Source: 20CM-2-65-7 sp035943355
GTDB taxonomy: Bacteria > Gemmatimonadota > Gemmatimonadetes > Gemmatimonadales > GWC2-71-9
Length of the DNA stretch: 9,491 nt
NCBI GenBank assembly: GCA_035943355.1
Contig: DASZCG010000186.1
Location: 1 to 9,491 of the forward strand
Reading direction: 5' to 3'
Part shown: piece by piece, positions 1 through 5,490 of the stretch
Numbering within the stretch: the stretch's first letter is position 1
Layout: each line of letters opens with the position of its first letter
Notes under the pieces: model-generated
Told to the model about the DNA's origin: nothing
Database searches by the model: none
The model's input: only the letters and a program-made list of their open reading frames with translations
Program-made: the position numbers and the translations under genes

Positions 1-2
1 GC

Positions 3-950
3 CCGACACCACCAATCCCGGCAATCGCTCCCGCGCCCCGCGGCCGCTATCACCTGCATGATGACGCGTGTGACGACGAAGATGACATCCGCATCGCGGC
101 TTTGAATGCCGTGCTGCAAATGGACGCCGACCGCGCGGTCCCGCTTCTCAAAACGGTGCTCGCTCGTCGTGATGCGGGATCCGTCTGTCTGCGGCGGAAG
201 GCCGTATTCCTCGTCTCGCAGAAACACACCGATGAGACTTCGCGCATTCTGCTCGACGTCGTGCGATCCGATCCGGATCAGGAAGTGCGTGAGCAGGGAG
301 TCTTCTGGCTCTCACAAGTACCGGGAGATGAGACTGTCGCGGCGCTCGATTCCATCCTCCAGGATCCGAAGAGCGATCCGCAGATTCAGGAGAAGGCAAT
401 CTTCGCGCTCTCGCAACACCGCAGCCCGCGGGCGGCGGCGATCCTCTGCAGCTACGCCGGGCGCCGCGACCGGCCGAGCGACCTGCGAGAAAAGGCGATC
501 TTCTGGCTCGGCCAGCGCAGATCTGACGAGAACACCCAGTGCCTCAGGGATCTCTACAAGAAGCTCGATAACGACGATTTGAAGGAGAAGGTGATCTTCT
601 CACTCTCCCAGATGGGCGGTGCGGACAACTACCGCTGGTTGATGGACATCGCCCTGAACCAGAACGAAGACATCGAGCTTCGAAAAAAGGCGCTGTTCTG
701 GGCCGGCCAGGGACACAGCGTCGACGTCGACGATCTGGTGCGGCTGTACGACAGCATGAAAGACCGCGAGATGCGGGAGCAGTTGATCTTCGTCTACTCG
801 CAGCGCCGCGAAGAGGCGGCAGTCGTCAAGCTGTGTCAAATCGGAAAGACCGATCCAGACCGTGAGCTCCGCAAGAAAGCTGTGTTCTGGCTCGGCCAGT
901 CTCGCAGCGCAACAGCGGGACAGTGCTTACAGGAGCTCATCAACCAATGA
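3..950 (+). CDS. HEAT-repeat protein, 5'-truncated by the window edge
   Basis: The reading frame is open from the first complete codon at position 3, so the true start lies upstream; the TTG at 102 is merely an internal Leu codon. The first ~15 codons are Pro/Ala-rich and look like a linker, followed by an Asp-rich stretch. From about position 85 the protein is a solenoid of alpha-helical HEAT-type repeats. Eight strong copies have a period of 31-33 residues, each carrying a helix ending F-x-x-[G/S]-Q (for example KAIFWLGQ and KAVFWLGQ). The Phe codons are at 207, 303, 402, 501, 597, 696, 789 and 885. A weaker repeat precedes them. Such solenoids usually act as protein-binding scaffolds; no catalytic motif is visible. 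The stop overlaps the next gene's start (ATGA), implying translational coupling. Localisation cannot be judged without the N-terminus. The repeat class is confident, the role unknown. Confidence 0.88.
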   Translation, partial: PTPPIPAIAPAPRGRYHLHDDACDDEDDIRIAALNAVLQMDADRAVPLLKTVLARRDAGSVCLRRKAVFLVSQKHTDETSRILLDVVRSDPDQEVREQGVFWLSQVPGDETVAALDSILQDPKSDPQIQEKAIFALSQHRSPRAAAILCSYAGRRDRPSDLREKAIFWLGQRRSDENTQCLRDLYKKLDNDDLKEKVIFSLSQMGGADNYRWLMDIALNQNEDIELRKKALFWAGQGHSVDVDDLVRLYDSMKDREMREQLIFVYSQRREEAAVVKLCQIGKTDPDRELRKKAVFWLGQSRSATAGQCLQELINQ

Positions 951-1753
951 ACAGCCGTGCGGCGTGCGTCGTGGGTGGTGCGCTCTGGTTGCTCCTGGCC
1001 GGTAGCGCGACCGCGCAAACGCTGGAAAAACGCGTCGCCGGTGCACCAGACGGCTCAGTGCGGTTCAGCTTTGCCTCCCGGCCGGGCGTCTATGGCAATG
1101 GCCGCAACATGATCAGCTGGGACTGCGACAAGGGTCACTGTCGCAACCAGGTCGATGGCGATTGGGAGCGCGACGAGAATGACTGGGACGCGCCTTGCGA
1201 CTCGGGACCGGTCCGCGTAGCGCTCCGAAAGAGCAGCGGCCGTGTCAGCGATCTTCGGGTCTACGTGGGCGGCCAGTGGCGCGCCGGCACGCCGGCCACG
1301 GACCTCGGCACGGTCGGCACAAAAGACGCGACGACCTATCTGCTCTCGCTGGCTTCACGTGACGAATCGCGCGCCGCCGAGAAGGCGATTTTCCCCGCGG
1401 TGCTCGCGGACAGCGTCACAATCTGGCCGGAGCTCTTGAAGATCGCCAAGGCCGAAACCATCTCGCGGAAGGTGCGCCGCTCGGCCGTGTTCTGGCTCGG
1501 CGAGGCTGCCGGAGACGCCGCGACACGAGGGCTCACCGACCTGGTCGAGGATGGCGACCAGGACCACGAGGTGCGCGAATCGGCGGTGTTCGCGCTGTCA
1601 CAGCGGCCTCACGATGAGGGCGTCCCGGCGCTGATCCACATCGCCAAAGAGAACAAGGACCCTGACCTGCGCCGCAAGGCAATCTTTTGGCTGGGCCAGA
1701 CAGACGACCCCCGGGCGCTGTCCTTGTTCGAGGAGTTGCTGACCAAGCCCTAG
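947..1753 (+). CDS. exported HEAT-repeat protein with N-terminal Cys-containing domain
   Basis: This 268-residue protein starts at ATG 947, overlapping the upstream stop, with AGGAG at 931-935; an earlier in-frame GTG at 923 lies inside the upstream gene and is less likely. Residues 1-23 form a Sec-type signal peptide (hydrophobic core about 8-20, probable cleavage after the Ala of ATA-Q). Residues about 30-115 form a separate, probably beta-rich domain with Cys60, Cys65 and Cys84 and many Trp and Asp residues. I do not recognise this domain. Residues about 128-268 contain four HEAT-type repeats with Phe149, Phe182, Phe215 and Phe247 at 32-33 residue spacing; the last three carry FWLGE, FALSQ and FWLGQ, the same signature as the upstream gene. 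The protein should be periplasmic or surface-exposed. The pair probably arose by duplication or by repeat exchange within one family. Function is unknown; a scaffold or stress-sensing role is only a guess. Confidence 0.88.
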   Translation: MNSRAACVVGGALWLLLAGSATAQTLEKRVAGAPDGSVRFSFASRPGVYGNGRNMISWDCDKGHCRNQVDGDWERDENDWDAPCDSGPVRVALRKSSGRVSDLRVYVGGQWRAGTPATDLGTVGTKDATTYLLSLASRDESRAAEKAIFPAVLADSVTIWPELLKIAKAETISRKVRRSAVFWLGEAAGDAATRGLTDLVEDGDQDHEVRESAVFALSQRPHDEGVPALIHIAKENKDPDLRRKAIFWLGQTDDPRALSLFEELLTKP

Positions 1754-1764
1754 TATCTTGTGGC

Positions 1765-2367
1765 ATGCCATTCTGGACGGGTCGGCGTGCCCTCAGCGCG
1801 TTTCTTCTCGCAGCCGTCTTGCTCGGCCTCGGGTGGGCGGCCGTGGTCGTCGCCGTGGCGGTCCATGCCACTCGCGACCAGGCTACCGGCGCCGACGCCA
1901 TTGTGGTGCTCGGTGCCGCGCAGTACAACGGCCGGCCCTCACCTGTCTTTCGCGCCCGACTCGATCACGCCGCGACGCTGTATCAGCGCGGGCTGGCCCC
2001 CGTCGTCCTGGTTACGGGCGACGTCGGCCCGCGCGATACCCTCAACGAAGCGAACGTGGGGCGCGATTACCTCGTCCGCCTGGGCCTGCCCGGCGAAGCG
2101 GTCTTACCGCTCGCCGGCGGTCATGATACCTACACATCGCTGGAGCAGGTAAGGCGCTGGTTTGATGGCAAAGACAGCCGTCGCGTGCTGCTCGTCAGCG
2201 ACGGCTTCCACATGCTCCGGTTGCAGATCATTGCCGAACGCCTGGATCTGACGCCGTATACATCCCCCGCCCCGGGCTCGCCGATCCACGCCAGCGTACG
2301 CCGCAACACGGGGTATCTCTTCGCCGAAGGTTTCAAGGTTCCCGTCACCTGGTTGTTTCAACGTTAA
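1765..2367 (+). CDS. YdcF-like DUF218 membrane-anchored protein
   Basis: The start chosen is ATG 1765, 11 nt after the preceding stop, giving 200 residues; a TTG at 1687 in the same frame would overlap the upstream gene by 67 nt and is rejected. No strong Shine-Dalgarno is seen, so translation may depend on the upstream genes. Residues about 10-33 form one transmembrane segment preceded by Arg residues, consistent with an N-in anchor and a catalytic domain outside the cytoplasm. The DUF218/YdcF features follow in order: DAIVVLGA at 44-51, a VTGD strand at 83-86, Glu95, a DTYTSLEQ segment at 121-128 matching the family's S/T-rich Glu motif, and SDGFHM at 145-150. Family members include SanA, which affects vancomycin entry, and ElyC, which affects envelope biogenesis; biochemical roles are poorly defined. 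Length is typical for a minimal member. The family call is firm, the specific role open. Confidence 0.88.
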   Translation: MPFWTGRRALSAFLLAAVLLGLGWAAVVVAVAVHATRDQATGADAIVVLGAAQYNGRPSPVFRARLDHAATLYQRGLAPVVLVTGDVGPRDTLNEANVGRDYLVRLGLPGEAVLPLAGGHDTYTSLEQVRRWFDGKDSRRVLLVSDGFHMLRLQIIAERLDLTPYTSPAPGSPIHASVRRNTGYLFAEGFKVPVTWLFQR

Positions 2368-2376
2368 AAGGGAGAG
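2368..2376 (+). promoter_or_regulatory. ribosome binding site of the Nudix gene
   Basis: A purine-rich AAGGGAGAG lies directly after the YdcF-like gene's stop codon. Its GGGAG core is 5 nt before ATG 2380, which fixes that ATG as the start. Confidence 0.75.
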
Positions 2377-2379
2377 CGG

Positions 2380-2919
2380 ATGCAGCTCGCCAGTAAACGA
2401 ATCCACACAGGGCGGGTCATAGACCTGGACGTGGATACGGTCCGTTTTCCGGACGGATCGACCGGGCAGCTCGAAATGATTCGGCACCCTGGCGCCGCGG
2501 CCGTGCTCCCGTTCGCCTCGGATCCGCATGGGGCGGATCCCACGATTCTGTTGATCAAGCAGTACCGCTATGCGACGAACGGACCGCTGATCGAGATACC
2601 GGCGGGGCGCCTAAATCCGGGTGAGGATCCGAAGGCTTGTGCTCAGCGGGAGCTGCTCGAGGAAGTGGGTGTGAAAGCGGGGCGGATCGAGCGTCTTACT
2701 ACTATATGGACAACACCTGGGTTTACCGACGAGACGATTCACCTCTTTTGGGCAGCGGACCTCACGGCCGACAAGCACGCTCGTGAGCCGGACGAGTTCA
2801 TCGAAGTTGCTCCCAGGCCGCTATCGGAAGCACTCACGCTCATCCGGGAGGGGGGTATCAGCGACGCCAAGACCGCCCTCAGCATCCTATTCGTGTCTGG
2901 TTTCATTCTGGGGCATTAG
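2380..2919 (+). CDS. nudF: Nudix hydrolase, ADP-ribose pyrophosphatase type
   Basis: This 179-residue protein probably cleaves ADP-ribose to AMP and ribose 5-phosphate in the cytoplasm, using divalent metal ions. The Nudix box (G-x5-E-x7-R-E-U-x-E-E-x-G-U) is complete at residues 76-98, with Glu82, Arg90, Glu91, Glu94 and Glu95. Three features support ADP-ribose specificity: IEIPAGR before the box, QYRY at 61-64, and Pro113 sixteen residues after the last Gly of the box, a known mark of ADP-ribose pyrophosphatases. Glu139, in the EPDEFIEV segment, may be the catalytic base of the downstream loop. An N-terminal strand segment (residues 1-40) matches the dimerisation region of this subfamily. 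The start is supported by a good ribosome binding site 12 nt after the preceding gene, so the gene likely ends the first operon. Action on other nucleoside diphosphate sugars cannot be excluded. Confidence 0.92.
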   Translation: MQLASKRIHTGRVIDLDVDTVRFPDGSTGQLEMIRHPGAAAVLPFASDPHGADPTILLIKQYRYATNGPLIEIPAGRLNPGEDPKACAQRELLEEVGVKAGRIERLTTIWTTPGFTDETIHLFWAADLTADKHAREPDEFIEVAPRPLSEALTLIREGGISDAKTALSILFVSGFILGH

Positions 2920-2955
2920 TCCTTTCCGCTCTTCGGATCTAGATCGTATGTAGAA

Positions 2956-2984
2956 TTGCGCTGTCCGCTGGCTGGGACAATATT
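2956..2984 (+). promoter_or_regulatory. candidate sigma-70-like promoter for the sigma/anti-sigma genes
   Basis: TTGCGC at 2956-2961 (three of six matches to TTGACA) and AATATT at 2979-2984 (four of six to TATAAT) are separated by 17 nt, the preferred spacer. This is the most AT-rich spot in the gap. Transcription would begin near 2991, about 140 nt before ATG 3131. The match is imperfect. Confidence 0.35.
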
Positions 2985-2989
2985 CCGCT

Positions 2990-3007
2990 CTCGCACGCCA
3001 CTGCGAG
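2990..3007 (+). repeat. short inverted repeat in the sigma leader
   Basis: CTCGCA (2990-2995) and TGCGAG (3002-3007) are perfectly complementary with a 6-nt loop. A further TCGCA at 3008-3012 can compete for the same TGCGA. It lies just after the predicted transcription start and could be an operator or an RNA hairpin, or chance. Confidence 0.35.
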
Positions 3008-3046
3008 TCGCAAGTTGTTGGTTCATAAGCGGTTAGTCCTTGAGCC

Positions 3047-3053
3047 AGGGAGG
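3047..3053 (+). promoter_or_regulatory. strong Shine-Dalgarno-like sequence before GTG 3062
   Basis: AGGGAGG sits 8 nt before an in-frame GTG at 3062, which would extend the sigma factor by 23 residues. It is the best ribosome-binding match in the gap. The alternative, GAGGGGA at 3121-3127 before ATG 3131, is also good. Confidence 0.45.
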
Positions 3054-3094
3054 CACGATTCGTGCCGAACGCACCTAAGGCAAGGCACCACAGA

Positions 3095-3108
3095 GTGTTC
3101 CGTGTTCC
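3095..3108 (+). repeat. tandem heptamer GTGTTCC x2
   Basis: Two adjacent exact copies of GTGTTCC occupy 3095-3101 and 3102-3108, upstream of ATG 3131. Each is complementary to GGAACAC (3825-3831), in the loop of the hairpin between the sigma and anti-sigma genes. The first copy extends to a 10-nt match (3095-3104 with 3822-3831). Confidence 0.6.
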
Positions 3109-3130
3109 CGTCCGCAACATGAGGGGACGT

Positions 3131-3793
3131 ATGCAGACGACGCTCAAACCGACGACAGCCGTCGAAGCCCCGGTACAACCGGTTGAATCCCCGCGCGCGC
3201 TGCAACGCGAAGCGCTGCACGAGTTGGATGACGGCCAGGTCGTAATGCGGCACTTGGCGGGCGAACCGCAGGCCTTCGGCACCTTGGTAGATCGGTATCA
3301 GACGCGGCTCCTCAACTTCGTGAACCGCACGATCGGTGACCGTGAACGGGCGGAGGATCTGGTTCAGGAGGTATTCATCCGGGTCTTCCGGCACCTGCAC
3401 CGCTTCGATCAGACCAAGAAGTTTTCGACCTGGATTTACACGATCGCATCGAACCTGGCCAAGAACGAGCTGCGCAATCGCAGCCGTAATCCCTTGGTCC
3501 TGTTTCAGACGATCAAGAAGAATTGGGAAGCCGATCATCGGCCGCTGCAGTTCGAGGACACGACCGCGCGTCCGGACGATCTATACCGCAAGCGCTTCCT
3601 GAAGGATGCGGTGGACCAATGCGTCCAGCGCCTCCCCGGGCACCACCGGGAGGTGTTCGTGCTCCGGGAGCTCGAAGGGAAGAGCTATCAGGAGATCGCC
3701 GAAATCACCGGCTGCAACTTGGGCACGGTGAAGAGTCGCCTGAATCGGGCGCGCAACAGCTTCGCCCAGCTCATCGGTCCCATCCTGGTCTAA
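3131..3793 (+). CDS. ECF-type RNA polymerase sigma factor (RpoE-like)
   Basis: The 220-residue protein directs RNA polymerase to alternative promoters. Region 2 spans about residues 45-118: the AEDLVQEVF helix at 74-82 (regions 2.1/2.2, core binding) and FSTWIYTIASNLAKNELR at 98-115 (regions 2.3/2.4, -10 recognition and melting). Region 4 spans about 158-215, with LPGHHREVFVLRELEG followed by the helix-turn-helix YQEIAEITG...GTVKSRLNRAR that reads the -35 element. A sigma-3 domain is absent, as expected of ECF factors. ATG 3131 has GAGGGGA just upstream. GTG 3062 with AGGGAGG is an in-frame alternative giving 243 residues, but the extra codons include rare AGG, AGA and GGA and look less coding. 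The anti-sigma gene follows after 68 nt, so activity is probably held in check at the membrane. The triggering signal is unknown. Confidence 0.93.
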   Translation: MQTTLKPTTAVEAPVQPVESPRALQREALHELDDGQVVMRHLAGEPQAFGTLVDRYQTRLLNFVNRTIGDRERAEDLVQEVFIRVFRHLHRFDQTKKFSTWIYTIASNLAKNELRNRSRNPLVLFQTIKKNWEADHRPLQFEDTTARPDDLYRKRFLKDAVDQCVQRLPGHHREVFVLRELEGKSYQEIAEITGCNLGTVKSRLNRARNSFAQLIGPILV

Positions 3794-3814
3794 GCACAAA
3801 ACGACCCCCCTGAC

Positions 3815-3844
3815 CCCCGGCCACGGAACACGCGGTGGCCGGGG
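3815..3844 (+). promoter_or_regulatory. perfect 10-bp stem-loop between sigma and anti-sigma genes
   Basis: CCCCGGCCAC (3815-3824) pairs perfectly with GTGGCCGGGG (3835-3844) around the 10-nt loop GGAACACGCG. The stem is very GC-rich. No T-run follows, so a simple intrinsic terminator is unlikely; it may be a transcript-stabilising, attenuating or translation-control element. It ends 17 nt before the anti-sigma ATG. Confidence 0.65.
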
Positions 3845-3861
3845 CTGTACATTTCATCACT

Positions 3862-4371
3862 ATGCAGTGCAGCGAGTTCCTGGAACGGCATTCCGACTTC
3901 CGCGACGGGCTGATTACCGCCCCGCGGGAGTTGCGGCATTTCGTCCGACATATGGCCCATTGCTCTTCGTGTCGGCGCTATGACGCGACCGTCCGCCAGG
4001 CTGTCCAGGTTCTCCACTCCGCTTCTCCCATCTCCCCGTCACCTGATTTCCGGCAGCGCCTCGAGGCGCGACTGGAGTTGGAGCGGCACCATATCCCGGT
4101 ACCTCCGGCGCACGCTGGAATCTCCGCCGCGCTGCTCGTCCTCGCCGGGGTGGTGCTCTTCGTTTTTGAGGTGGGACGGCGGCCGCGCGTCGAAACCGTA
4201 CAGCTGCTCCCCCCGGCCGCATTTCCGAAACCAGTAGCTGGCGCGGGATTGCCGTTCGTCTCGTTTCAGGATCCGCGGGCGAGCATCGTGAATGGGAATC
4301 CATACCCGTACGGCACCGCGCTCGTGCAGCCGGCCGCGATCGACTTCCAGCCCGCAACTCCAGGCCGCTAA
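3862..4371 (+). CDS. membrane-anchored anti-sigma factor with zf-HC2 zinc finger
   Basis: This 169-residue protein likely binds and sequesters the sigma factor encoded just upstream. The preferred start, ATG 3862, begins MQCSEFLERHSDFRDG, the usual opening of zf-HC2 proteins; an upstream in-frame GTG at 3835 would fall inside the hairpin. The zinc-binding anti-sigma motif H-x3-C-x2-C is at His30, Cys34 and Cys37, with Cys3 as probable fourth ligand. A basic/acidic helical linker (about 60-77) leads to one transmembrane segment at about 86-104. The remaining ~65 residues are Pro-rich and presumably periplasmic; no sensor domain is recognised there. There is no Shine-Dalgarno near ATG 3862, so translation may rely on coupling or on the hairpin. 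This topology places the zinc finger in the cytoplasm next to the sigma factor. Regulation by proteolysis or redox is possible but not visible. Confidence 0.88.
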   Translation: MQCSEFLERHSDFRDGLITAPRELRHFVRHMAHCSSCRRYDATVRQAVQVLHSASPISPSPDFRQRLEARLELERHHIPVPPAHAGISAALLVLAGVVLFVFEVGRRPRVETVQLLPPAAFPKPVAGAGLPFVSFQDPRASIVNGNPYPYGTALVQPAAIDFQPATPGR

Positions 4372-4422
4372 CAATCTTTCGACCTTTCTCCCAGCACAGG
4401 GGGGCGGTAACTTGCCACCTGT

Positions 4423-5490
4423 ATGGCGGCGCTCACGCTCGACGCGCTCCTGCGCAGCCTCAACAAGGGCGCTCGGAGCGCCCTCGATCCCGTCTATCTC
4501 CTTTATGGTGACGAAGACGTCCTCAAGGACGAGGCACTTCGCCTGCTCGTCGACGCCGCCATCGGGGGAGACGCCACCCGCGACTTCAACTTCGACTCCC
4601 GCTTCGCCGCGGACCTGACGCCCGAGCAATTCCACGCGTTGGTAAACACTCCACCGATGCTGGCGGAGCGGCGCGCCGTCGTCGTGCGGGGCATGGAACA
4701 ACTGGGCAAGCGCAAGACGAAGCTGCGCGACGAGGTAGTCCGCTACCTCGCCGCTCCCAATCCGACTACGCTGCTGGCGCTCGTCTTTGCTGCTGATGAG
4801 GAGCCGGACGCCGAGCTGGTGCGAGCCTCCACCGCGGTCGAGCTGGGGCCGCTGTCACCCGAACGGGTGCCGCGTTGGCTGCAGCATCGTGCCGGTGCTC
4901 TGGGGCTGACGCTCGAGCCGGACGCCGCGACCCTGTTGCTCGAGGCGGTCGGAAACGATCTGTCCACGCTTGCGCGCGAGCTCGAGAAGCTCGCGTCGCT
5001 GACGGCCGATACACAGCTACCAGCGACCGTCACAGATGTGACGGGGCTCGTAGGCGTGCGGCGGGGTGAAACGGTATATGATCTCGTGGACGCGGCGCTG
5101 GCGCGTAACGTGGCGCGGGCGGCGTCCCTGGTCGAGCGAGTTTTAGACCAGGCCGGCGTGAGCGGTGTCAAAATCGTCTCACTCCTCGGCACACATCTCG
5201 TGGGAACGGCGCTGGCGCGAGCGGAGCGGGATCGCGGGGCTCGGAGACTGCCGGACACGCTGCTTCGCCACCTGCTGGCGACCCGCCCGTACGGACTGCG
5301 CCGCTGGAAAGAAGAGGCAGCGCGCTGGAGCGAGTGGAGCGCCAACTGGACCAAGCCGGAGTTGTCCCGCGCCCTGAAGGCCGCGCTCGCTGCCGACATC
5401 GCGTTGAAGACGGCTACGGTCAGCGATGACCGAGGAATCATCACCCAACTCGTGCTTGGATTTGCGCCCATGAAGCGGGAGGCTGCGTGA
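4423..5490 (+). CDS. holA: DNA polymerase III subunit delta
   Basis: The 355-residue product is the delta subunit of the clamp loader, which opens the beta sliding clamp during replication in the cytoplasm. The N-terminal AAA+-like domain begins with the typical YLLYGDED motif (25-32) followed by LKDEALRLL; delta lacks a functional Walker A, consistent with this sequence. The middle carries the family pattern of a Glu/Leu-rich helical lid with NDLSTLARELEKL and a GETVYDLVDAAL segment. The C-terminal helical collar contains KIVSLLG and the conserved ALAADIALKT near the end. Length is normal for the family. The start is 51 nt after the anti-sigma gene, without an obvious ribosome binding site (a G-run lies 20 nt upstream). 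The stop overlaps the next gene's GTG, making this the first gene of a coupled set. Confidence 0.93.
   Translation: MAALTLDALLRSLNKGARSALDPVYLLYGDEDVLKDEALRLLVDAAIGGDATRDFNFDSRFAADLTPEQFHALVNTPPMLAERRAVVVRGMEQLGKRKTKLRDEVVRYLAAPNPTTLLALVFAADEEPDAELVRASTAVELGPLSPERVPRWLQHRAGALGLTLEPDAATLLLEAVGNDLSTLARELEKLASLTADTQLPATVTDVTGLVGVRRGETVYDLVDAALARNVARAASLVERVLDQAGVSGVKIVSLLGTHLVGTALARAERDRGARRLPDTLLRHLLATRPYGLRRWKEEAARWSEWSANWTKPELSRALKAALAADIALKTATVSDDRGIITQLVLGFAPMKREAA

Larger units (their letters stand above)
2920..3130 (+). other. non-coding region upstream of the sigma factor gene
   Basis: About 210 nt separate the Nudix stop from the preferred sigma start. The stretch is less GC-rich than its surroundings. 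It contains the perfect 10-bp palindrome GATCTAGATC (2936-2945), a candidate promoter (2956-2984), a short hairpin (2990-3007), a strong AGGGAGG sequence (3047-3053), and the tandem heptamer GTGTTCC twice (3095-3108). No clear rho-independent terminator for the preceding operon is seen. Confidence 0.6.

Noticed and set aside
102..104. TTG as start of the first HEAT gene
   Set aside because: The frame stays open to the window edge and the upstream codons continue the same protein character, including the beginning of a HEAT repeat.
2936..2945. GATCTAGATC palindrome as a terminator or operator
   Set aside because: It has no loop for an RNA hairpin and no T-run follows; a 10-bp palindrome alone is weak evidence.
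2916..3041. Direct repeat TTAGTCCTT at 2916-2924 and 3033-3041
   Set aside because: Only nine bases, one copy overlapping the Nudix stop codon; no second element supports an attachment site or insertion footprint.
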